From positions 1 to 42,243 of the IMG/VR virus record IMGVR_UViG_3300025110_000035: a stretch of 42,243 nucleotides of DNA; one strand, given 5' to 3'. The position numbers were made by a program, and so were the translations under genes. Of the stretch, positions 1 through 8,025 are shown in pieces (positions within the stretch are counted from its first letter, which is position 1; every line of letters begins with the position of its first letter). This DNA comes from a virus. The notes below the pieces were generated by a model. The model saw only the letters and a program-made list of their open reading frames with translations. It was not told the origin of the DNA and ran no database searches.

Positions 1-322
1 CCATTGGTGTGCTAAGAATTTTAGCCTTACCAACGAAATTAGAACCACTTTCTTTAAGTGATACTATTTTATGTGAGACCCTATCGAGATTTACGGTAGG
101 ACCTTCTGGATGACCAAGTTCACCAAGTGCTCTTCCAGAGACAACATGATTTTCGTTATAACGTCCAACTTCCCTCCTAAGAGTTTCCATTGGATACATA
201 CGTCCATTACGGTTTTTGATATTTCCTTGTAAGAAAACACCCTCAATATACATCGACTTCTTACCGTTTCTGGTTTCGACAAGAAATTCTACTGATTCAA
301 TTTCTTCCGTAATGAGTTTCAT
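1..322 (-). CDS. 21: Prohead core scaffold and protease gp21, N-terminal part (cut by window edge)
   Basis: The reading frame begins at an ATG at 322-320 that overlaps the previous gene's TGA by one base (TGATG), behind a GGGGAAGG ribosome-binding site. About 107 residues are visible before the window ends, so the C-terminal part is missing. The start reads MKLITEEIESVEFLVETRNG, followed by a NRNGRMYP segment and the ELGHPEG motif. That motif is typical of T4 gp21-type prohead proteases, which have a herpesvirus-assemblin-like fold and use a conserved His. In this family the protease sits inside the prohead scaffold, cleaves core and capsid proteins during head maturation, and then digests itself. 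Its place after portal, core protein and a small gene matches T4 order 20-67-68-21. The catalytic Ser lies outside the window. The assignment rests on motif plus synteny. Confidence 0.9.
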   Translation of the reverse strand, partial: MKLITEEIESVEFLVETRNGKKSMYIEGVFLQGNIKNRNGRMYPMETLRREVGRYNENHVVSGRALGELGHPEGPTVNLDRVSHKIVSLKESGSNFVGKAKILSTPM

Positions 323-924
323 CAACCTTCCCCTGTGATTTGAACTTGTTGGAAATAGAGTGCGCCAGTTTTTCCACCAACACCAATTCCTAATGAACTA
401 ACTTTAAATGAACTTCTCAACTCCGCCCAATTGGTGGAAACATAATCAGTCTTAATACCAGAAGTATCAGCATTAACCGTAATTCTAGTTGAATAATGTC
501 CACCGATATTAGAAGCATTCCACACTTTCGTTACTGTACCGAAACCAATAGCAGCTTCAAAGTATGGTTGATCATCTACTCTTAAAGTAACCATATCATT
601 AACACCAAAAGGAGAACCTGTTCCTTCTGGGAAATCAATTAATGTGGTTGCTCCAGTAGTAATTCCAACGACTCTCTGTGAAGAGGGTCTAAAAATGTTA
701 ATGGTCGCAGGCTTATCTTTAAGAACTAGAAAATCGGTTGCATCTGCAGCAGGTGAAAATTCACTTTTAGAAATCGCAACATGTGCTCCTTGTAAATCTG
801 AATCACCAACAATGGCAACTCTCAATGTATCGGACATATGTGAAATTACTCCACTTGTCCTTGAATGACCTGGGTTAACAGACACTTCTATTGACGAGCC
901 AGTTCCTACGGGTTGATGTGCCAT
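322..924 (-). CDS. Unknown 200-aa protein in the T4 gene 68 position, probably a virion protein
   Basis: I do not recognise this 200-aa protein with certainty. It starts MAHQPVGTGSS at 924, behind an AAGG ribosome-binding site and a TATAAATA late promoter core at 963-970, and its stop overlaps the gp21 start. It is rich in Ser, Thr, Gly and Val. Segments such as GITTGATT and SLGIGVGGKTG resemble the beta-type segments of the other structural proteins in this window. There is no signal peptide, membrane segment or catalytic motif. Its place between the gp67 and gp21 genes corresponds to T4 gene 68 (prohead core), but the composition is not that of an acidic or helical scaffold protein. A structural or head-decoration role therefore fits at least as well. 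Late expression and tight coupling to gp21 suggest a head-related job. Confidence 0.75.
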   Translation of the reverse strand: MAHQPVGTGSSIEVSVNPGHSRTSGVISHMSDTLRVAIVGDSDLQGAHVAISKSEFSPAADATDFLVLKDKPATINIFRPSSQRVVGITTGATTLIDFPEGTGSPFGVNDMVTLRVDDQPYFEAAIGFGTVTKVWNASNIGGHYSTRITVNADTSGIKTDYVSTNWAELRSSFKVSSLGIGVGGKTGALYFQQVQITGEG

Positions 925-962
925 TTATACAAACCTTATAGTATTAAAATTCATTTACTAGT

Positions 963-970
963 TATTTATA
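963..970 (-). promoter_or_regulatory. T4-type late promoter core TATAAATA
   Basis: On the minus strand this is an exact TATAAATA, the T4 late -10 consensus. It lies in the gap between the 72-aa core gene and the 200-aa gene, about 39 bases upstream of the ATG at 924. No -35 element is expected for late promoters recognised by gp55/gp33-modified polymerase. Confidence 0.75.
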
Positions 971-971
971 A

Positions 972-1190
972 TTACTCTTCTTCCTCTGTTTCAACTTCTG
1001 TTTCAACTTCTAAAGCAGCATCAACTTCGGTTTGAGTAGGTGCATTATCAGAATTAAAAACGCCAGATGCCACAGCAGGACGGTATTCATCAACTCTACT
1101 TGCAGACTTAGCATATAAAAGATCTTTTATCTTATCGCTAACCTGTGAAGCTGAATCATCCGCAGCAATCATATCCATAAGTTCATCCAT
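972..1190 (-). CDS. 67: Prohead core protein gp67-like (72 aa)
   Basis: This short protein begins MDELMDMIAADD, continues with a helical Ala/Lys/Asp-rich stretch and ends in a run of glutamates from about residue 55. T4 gp67 has the same design: about 80 aa, a MEGLIEAIKSND-like start, a helical segment and a very acidic tail. The position just downstream of portal and upstream of the protease also matches. In T4, gp67 is an essential minor scaffold (prohead core) protein that is cleaved by gp21 during maturation. No strong ribosome-binding site is visible before the ATG at 1190, and a 9-bp inverted repeat lies directly upstream. Assignment is by pattern and synteny; such a short acidic protein gives little alignment power. 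Confidence 0.75.
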   Translation of the reverse strand: MDELMDMIAADDSASQVSDKIKDLLYAKSASRVDEYRPAVASGVFNSDNAPTQTEVDAALEVETEVETEEEE

Positions 1191-1193
1191 GTT

Positions 1194-1235
1194 AATAGTG
1201 TCAAATGAGTAACTATATTCTATTTAGACACTATT
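1194..1235 (-). repeat. 9-bp inverted repeat just upstream of the gp67-like start
   Basis: AATAGTGTC at 1194-1202 and its exact complement GACACTATT at 1227-1235 flank a 24-base spacer. The proximal arm ends four bases before the ATG at 1190. The distal arm overlaps the stop of the 73-aa gene and a late promoter core. Read-through transcripts from the gp20 unit could fold here, whereas transcripts started at the local promoters would lack all or most of the distal arm. Confidence 0.5.
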
Positions 1236-1239
1236 TATT
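1232..1239 (-). promoter_or_regulatory. T4-type late promoter core AATAAATA
   Basis: The minus-strand AATAAATA lies about 42 bases upstream of the gp67-like ATG at 1190 and contains the TAA stop of the 73-aa gene. A second, degenerate copy (TCTAAATA) lies at 1221-1228, closer to the start. Either could drive the core-protein gene independently of portal. Confidence 0.6.
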
Positions 1240-1456
1240 GTGACTTAAAATTATACTCAAGTATAATCTTATATAAAGTATCTTTCATAGCAACCATTTT
1301 CTCTTTTTCACCCTTAACATCCTTTAGATTTTTAGGATACATTCTATCCACATAGTAAGAAACGGCTGTATGTAACAACCGAATATGCCTTACATCCCAA
1401 TCTACTTTTAGAAATGGTCTGCCAGCCTCATCTTTCTGGGGCTGATCCATGTCCAT
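1235..1456 (-). CDS. Conserved small protein between portal and core genes (73 aa)
   Basis: This 73-aa protein of unknown function starts at an ATG that overlaps the portal stop by one base (TAATG), so the two are translationally coupled. It starts MDMDQPQKDEAGRPFLKVDW and continues with a helical, basic and aromatic C-terminal half (segments HTAVSYYVDRMYP and KMVAMKDTLYKIILEY). T4 has no gene in this place. The type occurs as a small hypothetical gene next to gp20 in marine T4-likes, as far as I recall. Coupling to portal suggests a role in head assembly or in portal handling, but nothing in the sequence proves it. Confidence 0.8.
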   Translation of the reverse strand: MDMDQPQKDEAGRPFLKVDWDVRHIRLLHTAVSYYVDRMYPKNLKDVKGEKEKMVAMKDTLYKIILEYNFKSQ

Positions 1457-3165
1457 TATATCTCTCCGCCTTTAGGTTTAACTGTATTTGTATCCATAGT
1501 TGTAGCTTTACTATCTACATCCATAGATCTTAAAGGAGCATCAGGTTCTCCACCAGCACCATTATCACCAAGTTCTCCTTCAATTGGCATTGGTCTCATA
1601 CCACCAGAACCTTCAGGATCTAACATCATATCAGCAGGATCAGGAATAATACCATCCTTAATTTCCTGTTCAATTTTCTTATCTTCTTCTAGAATCTCAT
1701 CCTCTGTTTGACGAATAATCTTACGACGGACATAATCCTGAGAATAATACTTACCAATATAAGGTTCTACAGTAGCAAGTAATGCCATTCTTTCATTCAC
1801 TAATTCTGCTTCTTTTAATTCAGTGAAGTGATTATCATATAAGAAATCATATTGAATATGCTCACTCATCACCTCCCAATCTTCAGGGGTAATTACATTC
1901 GTTAGAAGTAATTGAGTTTTAAGCATATCAGTGAACATATTTGAGAATCTCTTTCTCAAACGTCCAACAAACTTACTAAATTTAACTTCGTCTCTTAATA
2001 TCTCAGAGGATCTTCCCAGATTGAATCCTCCCTCTCCGTCCATTCTTGATGGGGGTACATTGAGCGACCTATATAATTTCTTTTTGAAGTACTCAATATC
2101 CGTGATTTCACCAAGGTTTTGGCCTCCAGGAAGAGTAGAAATTTCAGTGCCACGACCTCCTTCCCTTCTAGGGAGCCAGAAATCTTCAAGCATTGCCATG
2201 TACTTCTTGTCATCACGAACTTCTCCTGTATCGGCGTTGTATACAAGTTTATTCCGATATCTCATCATCACGTCACGGAGATATTGCTCTGCCTTAACTT
2301 TCGGTAAGTTTCCTACATCAATGTAGAAAATCCTGCGCTCTGGAGCACGGGATAGTCTATATATAACCAAACTATCCTCAATCATCCTTAATTGATTAAG
2401 AGATTTGATTGCTTTGTGTAAATATGAGAGAGTAATTCCTTTATTTCTATCAACAAGACCTGAAGTTACATATGTAATTGAGTCCTTTGCCATTTTAATT
2501 CCAGCATTTGCACCCATTGCACCTGGGCTTCCAACTGGATATGTCTGTTTAGGATTGTATATAAAATATTCTTCCAACTTTGGAAATTCATATTCCATTG
2601 GATTATCCTGTGTCATACTAGAGACACGATACTTATCTTCTTTATTCTTCTTTTGCTGTCTTACATAACGCATTTTCATTGCGTCAATATATCTTATCTC
2701 CTGTAAACCTGCTTGGGGATTCTTTAAATCTATAATTTTATGATAATATAATCTACCGTCTACGTACCAATTCCTATAAATCTCATGTGCTTTTTTATCA
2801 AAATCCATTAAATCTTTAACGAATTTAAAAGCATCTCTAACTTTAGTTTTTATACCATCACTTGCATTAAGATTATCTAAATTAATTTCTACTGGACTAT
2901 CGTTCGTATCTGATACTAATGCTTCACTTATAATATCTTCTATCGCACTATCCGCTTCTGGATGAAGTGCCATTTCACGGTATCTTTTAATCAACTCAAA
3001 CTCAGTTTTATAAACTCCTTCAATATCAACATAGGAACCAAAAAAACCACTACTCAAATAATGATCATTCCCGTCCTCGTTATTTGGAGGAACGGGAGAG
3101 ACCGCACTTGGTGGTAGTGATTGTTCGTCTGTGCCCTCTATCGAGAACCCAAAGAGTTTAGCCAT
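1456..3165 (-). CDS. 20: Portal vertex protein gp20 (569 aa)
   Basis: This is the T4 gp20-type portal, which forms a dodecameric ring at one head vertex, nucleates prohead assembly, docks the terminase motor and later joins the neck. The best-matching segment is around residues 255-400: a DSLVIYRLSRAPERRIFYID block, a YRNKLVYNADTGEVRDD block and an EDFWLPRREGGRGTEISTLP block. These follow T4 gp20 closely in order and spelling. At 569 aa it is somewhat longer than T4 gp20 (524 aa). The last 60 or so residues are Pro/Gly/Asp-rich and probably disordered. The gene starts at the ATG at 3165, behind a GATAAATA late promoter core at 3185-3192. It overlaps the next gene by one base. No oddities in the reading frame. 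Confidence 0.97.
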   Translation of the reverse strand: MAKLFGFSIEGTDEQSLPPSAVSPVPPNNEDGNDHYLSSGFFGSYVDIEGVYKTEFELIKRYREMALHPEADSAIEDIISEALVSDTNDSPVEINLDNLNASDGIKTKVRDAFKFVKDLMDFDKKAHEIYRNWYVDGRLYYHKIIDLKNPQAGLQEIRYIDAMKMRYVRQQKKNKEDKYRVSSMTQDNPMEYEFPKLEEYFIYNPKQTYPVGSPGAMGANAGIKMAKDSITYVTSGLVDRNKGITLSYLHKAIKSLNQLRMIEDSLVIYRLSRAPERRIFYIDVGNLPKVKAEQYLRDVMMRYRNKLVYNADTGEVRDDKKYMAMLEDFWLPRREGGRGTEISTLPGGQNLGEITDIEYFKKKLYRSLNVPPSRMDGEGGFNLGRSSEILRDEVKFSKFVGRLRKRFSNMFTDMLKTQLLLTNVITPEDWEVMSEHIQYDFLYDNHFTELKEAELVNERMALLATVEPYIGKYYSQDYVRRKIIRQTEDEILEEDKKIEQEIKDGIIPDPADMMLDPEGSGGMRPMPIEGELGDNGAGGEPDAPLRSMDVDSKATTMDTNTVKPKGGEI

Positions 3166-3184
3166 GATTACGAAACTTTTTTAC

Positions 3185-3192
3185 TATTTATC
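3185..3192 (-). promoter_or_regulatory. Late promoter core GATAAATA before portal gene
   Basis: Minus-strand GATAAATA lies in the 36-base gap between the tail tube and portal genes, about 20 bases before the portal ATG. It fits the NATAAATA pattern reported for T4-like cyanophage late promoters. Confidence 0.7.
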
Positions 3193-3201
3193 AACCCTAG
3201 A

Positions 3202-3795
3202 TTAGTTAGGATTGCCAGCTCCAGTTAAATTAAGTGATTGAACTTGGAATTCAACTGTATACTCTTCTATAGTATCACCTGTATCGTAAGATAAGTCAAT
3301 AGCCGATACGTTAGATGGCCATATATCAATAAATTCATATTCTTTCAATACTACATTATCTCCAGAACCAGCACTCTGACTGCTCTTTTCTGATCCTCTA
3401 CCAAGTTGATAAACTTTGGCATTGGTCATATAAGCAGATGGGTCAGTAGTACCTAAATTGGTATCTAGGTCAGCAATTTGTTGTGTCCATCCTTCAAAAG
3501 CATTTCTGAATCTAAAGTCTTCATCATTAATTACGGTTACAGTCCAAGTATCAATTGTTCTGTCTCCAGCAACTTTAAAGATTCGACCTCTGAATGGAAC
3601 ATCGATGTTAGCAATATTCTGGGCAGGTAAAGATGCTGCTTTACACATGAAACTAAAAACTTCTGCATCCCAATTTGACGTAACACTAGGTGGGAGAGTA
3701 GTAAGTTCTACCTCAAATAAATTCGGTCTAGCACCGCCACCTATCAGTTTCGACTTAAACTGTGAAATGTTTCTGTTTGTTCTAGTAGTTGCCAT
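3202..3795 (-). CDS. 19: Tail tube protein gp19 (197 aa)
   Basis: The protein follows sheath and precedes portal, exactly as T4 gene 19 does. It starts MATTRTNRNISQFKSKLIGG, and residues about 20-120 (ARPNLFEVEL, SLPAQNIANIDVPFRGR, KVAGDRTIDTWTVTVIND) match the gp19 tube fold, a beta-barrel whose hexameric rings stack into the inner tail tube. The length of 197 aa exceeds T4 gp19 (163 aa); the extra residues lie mainly in a Gly/Ser-rich loop around residues 130-150. An AGGAGGA ribosome-binding site lies eight bases before the ATG, one of the strongest in the window and in keeping with a protein needed in very many copies. A degenerate late promoter core (TCTAAATA) is just upstream. Confidence 0.96.
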   Translation of the reverse strand: MATTRTNRNISQFKSKLIGGGARPNLFEVELTTLPPSVTSNWDAEVFSFMCKAASLPAQNIANIDVPFRGRIFKVAGDRTIDTWTVTVINDEDFRFRNAFEGWTQQIADLDTNLGTTDPSAYMTNAKVYQLGRGSEKSSQSAGSGDNVVLKEYEFIDIWPSNVSAIDLSYDTGDTIEEYTVEFQVQSLNLTGAGNPN

Positions 3796-3803
3796 TGATT
3801 GAT

Positions 3804-3824
3804 TCCTCCTGTTGTATATTTAGA
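3804..3824 (-). promoter_or_regulatory. Strong ribosome-binding site and degenerate late promoter core before gp19
   Basis: The minus strand carries AGGAGGA at 3804-3810, eight bases before the gp19 ATG, and TCTAAATA at 3817-3824. The latter differs from NATAAATA at the second base, like the cores before gp15 and gp13. The ribosome-binding site is firm; the promoter is a weaker call. Confidence 0.5.
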
Positions 3825-3832
3825 GCTAGAAC

Positions 3833-6058
3833 TTAAACTCTACCTGCGACTTCTTCAAAGCTGATACCAGTTCTGGTAGCAACGAAAGTCAAGGTAACGT
3901 AGTTGATAGACTTTGCAGGCTTCAGGAAGATGTCTGCTCGGAATTCGTTATTGTCAATAACATCAGGAGTGTTATTTGTGGTGTCACAAACAACGAGGAA
4001 TCCATAAAGTCCTCTCTTTGCCTGAATATCACGTAGATATGGTTCCACAATATTGCGGAAGTTTGCTCTTGTTAACTCGTCGTTGAGTTCAAAGAGTTGA
4101 GCCTGTGCTGCTTTTTCAAGTGCTTGCTCGATTGTAAGGAACAGACGACGAACGTTGATTCTGTCGAATGCTGATGCATATCCAAGTGCAGTCTTATCAC
4201 CGAAGAGAAGTGTTCCAATACCAGGTGTGGTAATGAAAGAGTTAATTCTTTGAGGATAAAGTCTGTCTCTTTGTGTCTTACTTGGGTTATATGCAAGTTT
4301 AACTGCATTATTAATAACACCTCTTTGCTGTCCAGCAGGTGAGAACCAAGGATAAGCAACGATATTTGTGCGTGTCATTAGACCAGCAACGTCTCCGTTA
4401 CAAGGTACATAACGGAATTCATTGTTGAATCTGTCATACATGTACTTGTAACCACTGTCAAATACACCGTAAGAAGATGATTGAAGTGGACTAAAGAAGT
4501 TAATTACGTTCTCAGTCTGAGTCTCAGTATTAGTAACGTTAACAACGTTTGCTCTATGTGGACTAATTGTTGCCATGCAATCCTTTCTATCTCCAGCAAT
4601 TGAAAGCAATTGATTTGCTTTTGCTTGAGAATCAAATTCATTACTGCATCCTGGTCCCATAATTAGGTAATCTACTGCGACTTCATCTTTATTAGAGAAC
4701 AATCTATAAGATGTCATCAAGTCGGCTAATGTAGCACTCATTCCACCTTTTGTTTCACCAGATGGAATTGCACCATAATCTTGACCACCCGTTAGGCTAT
4801 AGGCTACGTTGCCCAAACCAGAGAAAGTAACACCCTGTGCATCTAATCCCCATAATCCATCACCAGTTGTGACTGGAGTACATACTGTAGAGAATCCTGC
4901 AGCACGAGGATTAGTTCCCCACTGATTGTCTTTAGCAGCAGATGGGTTCTTACCTGCATAGAGATTATCTGAATAAAGTGCGAGATAATCCTTATAGTAA
5001 GTTTTTTGTGGTGGATTTATTGAAGAAACAGTATCCTTTGCCTTAGAAAGGTTAAGATGCCTCTCAACAATATTTCCTTTAATGCCTGTTAGTCTACCTT
5101 CATCATCAACTAGAACAACATGTAATCCGTCATTCTTACCCTTCCTTTCAGTAACAAAGCTACTATCTAAAGGTTTAGGTGCTAATGTCTTCCAGTAAAC
5201 AACAGCATTATTAATTCCTAATGTTTGCTCATCATACCAGTCTTTAACTGTTGCTGGAGTATATGCTGCACTAGCAGATTGTCCAGTAGTAACACCAGAG
5301 TTATTAAGGAACTGAATAGATGAAGTTGATTTAAACGCAGCAATTGCATTTCCTTCAGCATAATCAATTGGGAAGTATGAAGTTATACCACCAACTGATG
5401 ATATTCTATCAGTAATCTTAACATCAAATGTACTATTACTATTAGTAGAATCTGTGCTTACACCAGTAATAATTCCTTTAAGGAATCCTGTGAGTGAACC
5501 AGTTGTTCCAATTCCTGGAATAACTTGTCCATCTATATTTGCAGTAACAGCAAATCCAACACGAGCACCAGCATCAAATAAGTTATTTGTGCTAATACCA
5601 ATAGTTTGGTCTGCGAAATTATCGATCTGACAAACTTTTAATGTGTTTGCCCAAGTTCCTGGGTTCTTAGAGCAATATGTAAATGTTGCATCGCTCTGAT
5701 GATTGTTTAAATAATCGTCGTAGTTGTAAACTTGAAGGACTGCTGTAGAAGCAACACCAACACCTGCGTTTGCGTTATTTAAATTACTACCTGCTGTTCT
5801 AACTACTTTAAGAACACCACCGTATGAAAGGAATGATGATGCACTCATCCAGTACTGATACTGTGCATCAGTTCCCATTGGTGAACCAAAAGTATTAACT
5901 AATTGTTCTTCTGTACTAATTTCAATGATTTCATCAACAGGTCCGATTTCAAACGGTCCTGCAATAGCACCGATATTGTCTAATACGTTCTCAGCTCTTC
6001 CTATTGTTAAATCAACCTCCCTTACCAGTACTCCAGGAGATAATTGAGGAGTTGCCAT
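3833..6058 (-). CDS. 18: Contractile tail sheath protein gp18 (741 aa)
   Basis: The N-terminus MATPQLSPGVLVREVDLT is the standard start of T4-type sheath proteins. The C-terminal 120 residues hold the conserved sheath core: LTIEQALEKAAQAQLFELND, VCDTTNNTPDVIDNNEFRAD and SINYVTLTFVATRTGISFEE. These follow T4 gp18 almost residue for residue. The protein polymerises around the gp19 tube and contracts to drive the tube through the host envelope. At 741 aa it is longer than T4 gp18 (659 aa). The extra length lies in the variable outward-facing middle (about residues 90-400), which is rich in Gly, Ser, Thr and Asn. A GGAG ribosome-binding site sits nine bases before the ATG at 6058, with a GATAAATA late promoter core at 6093-6100. 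Confidence 0.98.
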   Translation of the reverse strand: MATPQLSPGVLVREVDLTIGRAENVLDNIGAIAGPFEIGPVDEIIEISTEEQLVNTFGSPMGTDAQYQYWMSASSFLSYGGVLKVVRTAGSNLNNANAGVGVASTAVLQVYNYDDYLNNHQSDATFTYCSKNPGTWANTLKVCQIDNFADQTIGISTNNLFDAGARVGFAVTANIDGQVIPGIGTTGSLTGFLKGIITGVSTDSTNSNSTFDVKITDRISSVGGITSYFPIDYAEGNAIAAFKSTSSIQFLNNSGVTTGQSASAAYTPATVKDWYDEQTLGINNAVVYWKTLAPKPLDSSFVTERKGKNDGLHVVLVDDEGRLTGIKGNIVERHLNLSKAKDTVSSINPPQKTYYKDYLALYSDNLYAGKNPSAAKDNQWGTNPRAAGFSTVCTPVTTGDGLWGLDAQGVTFSGLGNVAYSLTGGQDYGAIPSGETKGGMSATLADLMTSYRLFSNKDEVAVDYLIMGPGCSNEFDSQAKANQLLSIAGDRKDCMATISPHRANVVNVTNTETQTENVINFFSPLQSSSYGVFDSGYKYMYDRFNNEFRYVPCNGDVAGLMTRTNIVAYPWFSPAGQQRGVINNAVKLAYNPSKTQRDRLYPQRINSFITTPGIGTLLFGDKTALGYASAFDRINVRRLFLTIEQALEKAAQAQLFELNDELTRANFRNIVEPYLRDIQAKRGLYGFLVVCDTTNNTPDVIDNNEFRADIFLKPAKSINYVTLTFVATRTGISFEEVAGRV

Positions 6059-6092
6059 GTTGTCTTTCTCCGAGTCTCAGTTTATCTGAAAA

Positions 6093-6100
6093 TATTTATC
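6093..6100 (-). promoter_or_regulatory. Late promoter core GATAAATA before sheath gene
   Basis: Minus-strand GATAAATA lies 35 bases before the gp18 ATG, in an 81-base gap after the zinc-finger gene. It would let sheath and tube be expressed at a higher level than the terminase upstream. Confidence 0.72.
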
Positions 6101-6139
6101 AAAAGGGGTATTTTCAGCGGGGAAACATGGAGTGAACAG

Positions 6140-6367
6140 TCACCAATCTGGATATGCCCAATCACTAAAAGGTTTCTTTTTTCTTCTTTCTACTATCCTT
6201 CTTATGGTACATATCTTGCATTCATAAGAGTATGATGACGCAACTGCTCCTCTACTTTTTCTAGTTCTATAGAATCCATCTATCAAATTTTTCTCTTCTC
6301 CACATACTCTACACTTTCTATCAACAAGCAACAAATGCCCTAGTTTTAATTGCTTATCAAATTCCAT
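6140..6367 (-). CDS. Small CxxC...CxxC zinc-finger protein between terminase and sheath (75 aa)
   Basis: This 75-aa protein starts at the base directly after the gp17 stop (TAA|ATG). It holds two Cys pairs: CRVCGEEKNLIDGFYRTRKS around residues 20-39, and CKIC about 30 residues in from the first pair, followed by a basic stretch (RRIVERRKKK). The Cys-pair spacing and the FYR segment resemble the zinc-binding front part of endonuclease VII/HNH-type phage proteins. There is no room for, and no sign of, the catalytic part. It could be a stand-alone DNA/RNA-binding zinc finger or a remnant of a mobile endonuclease. T4 has no gene between 17 and 18. The function is unknown. Confidence 0.75.
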   Translation of the reverse strand: MEFDKQLKLGHLLLVDRKCRVCGEEKNLIDGFYRTRKSRGAVASSYSYECKICTIRRIVERRKKKPFSDWAYPDW

Positions 6368-8023
6368 TTATCGGTAATTCCACATATAATCCATACCACC
6401 ACCTTTATCACCATATTCATCCGTAAACCATCTGTCTCCATCTTCATCAACAAAACTCTCATTACTCATACCATCATCCATAAACCCAAATGGAGCCATG
6501 TCTTGTTCTATCTGATTTTTCTGTTCCTCATATAATCTCTTACGAACATCTTGGTCTGTTAATTCTTTGAAGTAATCATTCTGAACTAACCATGCATATA
6601 TGACTAAACACATTGCAAGGTCATCATTACACCCTTCTTCTGCCTCAAATGAATTTGCTTTTTGTATAAATGTCGTTAATTCAGATATAATTTCATAATC
6701 CTTAAATATAATCTTATCAGATTCGATAAGTGCTTTTAAATTAAGAGATCCAACCTTCTTAACAGTCTTGGACATCTTAACTCCAAGTTGTGTTTTCTTA
6801 CCAGAGAATCCTTGACCTACAACTTGACCTGCTCTACCTCTCATAGAACACATTAATAAGTTTTCATATTCAAGATCAAAGTTTAGAATAGATGCAACCT
6901 GATCACCAATATCATTTACCTCACACATTATAAATGCATTATTATATTTCTTTGCTATCTCCCAAATTATGTTAGGAAATATCATAGGTTTGATTTCATT
7001 ATTTCTATACTTACCTACAATCTTATGAGGGAACTCCGTAATATCAATAAGGACAAAGGCAGAATAATCCTCTGCAACTCCTCTTGCTACATCAACAGTC
7101 ATTAGATAATCATGACCTTTTACAGGATCTTCATAGATATCCATTCCTGCACTTCTTGTTATAGGATTTTCATACACTAAAGTTCTAAGTTTGGATGGAT
7201 TAATAAGAGTATCAACAGATCCTAAGAACTCACACTCAAACTCAATCTTAAACTGTTGCTCAGATGTGTTGGCAATAGTTTGCCTTCTCCACTCACTATC
7301 TCTTCCAGGAACCTGAGACCAATGAACATCGGTTGGAATATATTCATTCTTACCTTTCTCTGCATCATGCCAATACCTATAAAAATGATTCATCCCGTGT
7401 GGGGTTGAAACCATTATGACTTTAGTTGTTTTACCAGAAGTAATAGTAGGATAAACACTAGAAAAGAAAGCTTCAGCGATGTGATTGGGAACAAAAGCAA
7501 ACTCATCGAGGAATAGGATATTGAAAGACATACCCCTAACAGCACTAGCAGAAGTAGAAGCCGCCAAGATTTTACTACCATTTTCTAACTCCAACGAACC
7601 TTTATTCCATGATATAATACCCTGTTGCATCCATTTAGGTAAATTCTCATATGCAGTCTGCAATCTACCTAATAAATCTCTAGCAGTTGCTGCTTTGTTT
7701 GCAAGAATACCAATATTAACACTGTCATTAAAAACAACATAGTGTAGCAAATATGATACAGACGTGGTGGATTTACCAGTCTGACGAGGCATCTTACATA
7801 TATTAAATCTATTCTCGTGGAAATTTTTAATTAATCTCTCTTGAAAATCATAAGGATGAAACTGAACAAGTCCCTCATCAAGAGAAACGATCTTCATATA
7901 AGTCTTAGCAAAATATACGGGATCTTGAGCACATTTCATAAACTCAAGAATTTGTTCTTCACTGAACTCTTGAGCAACATTTGCTTTTTTTAGATTGGGG
8001 TTACCTAAATAAATGTCATCCAT
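6368..8023 (-). CDS. 17: Terminase large subunit gp17 (551 aa)
   Basis: This is the packaging ATPase-nuclease that docks on the portal, pumps DNA into the prohead and cuts the concatemer. In the ATPase domain, Walker A is PRQTGKST at about residues 79-86, Walker B is LFLDEF at about 170-175, and the coupling motif is VSTPHG at about 205-210. The RNase H-like nuclease domain carries the expected acidic residues: D311 in TVDVARG, E368 in CEVND, and D467/D468 in CNDDLAMCLV. At 551 aa it is a little shorter than T4 gp17 (610 aa). The C-terminal tail (from about 510) is Asp/Gly-rich. The ATG at 8023 follows the previous stop by two bases and the ribosome-binding site is weak, so coupling to the 67-aa gene upstream is likely. 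Confidence 0.98.
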   Translation of the reverse strand: MDDIYLGNPNLKKANVAQEFSEEQILEFMKCAQDPVYFAKTYMKIVSLDEGLVQFHPYDFQERLIKNFHENRFNICKMPRQTGKSTTSVSYLLHYVVFNDSVNIGILANKAATARDLLGRLQTAYENLPKWMQQGIISWNKGSLELENGSKILAASTSASAVRGMSFNILFLDEFAFVPNHIAEAFFSSVYPTITSGKTTKVIMVSTPHGMNHFYRYWHDAEKGKNEYIPTDVHWSQVPGRDSEWRRQTIANTSEQQFKIEFECEFLGSVDTLINPSKLRTLVYENPITRSAGMDIYEDPVKGHDYLMTVDVARGVAEDYSAFVLIDITEFPHKIVGKYRNNEIKPMIFPNIIWEIAKKYNNAFIMCEVNDIGDQVASILNFDLEYENLLMCSMRGRAGQVVGQGFSGKKTQLGVKMSKTVKKVGSLNLKALIESDKIIFKDYEIISELTTFIQKANSFEAEEGCNDDLAMCLVIYAWLVQNDYFKELTDQDVRKRLYEEQKNQIEQDMAPFGFMDDGMSNESFVDEDGDRWFTDEYGDKGGGMDYMWNYR

Positions 8024-8025
8024 AA

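Noticed and set aside
91-282. 63-aa minus-strand frame starting MSKPETVRSRC
   Set aside because: It lies fully inside the gp21 protease gene in another frame; gp21 motifs (NRNGRMYP, ELGHPEG) fix the true frame.
1931-2668. Plus-strand open frames opposite portal
   Set aside because: They are antisense shadows of gp20 with no ribosome-binding site and no recognisable protein; the same holds for all other plus-strand frames.
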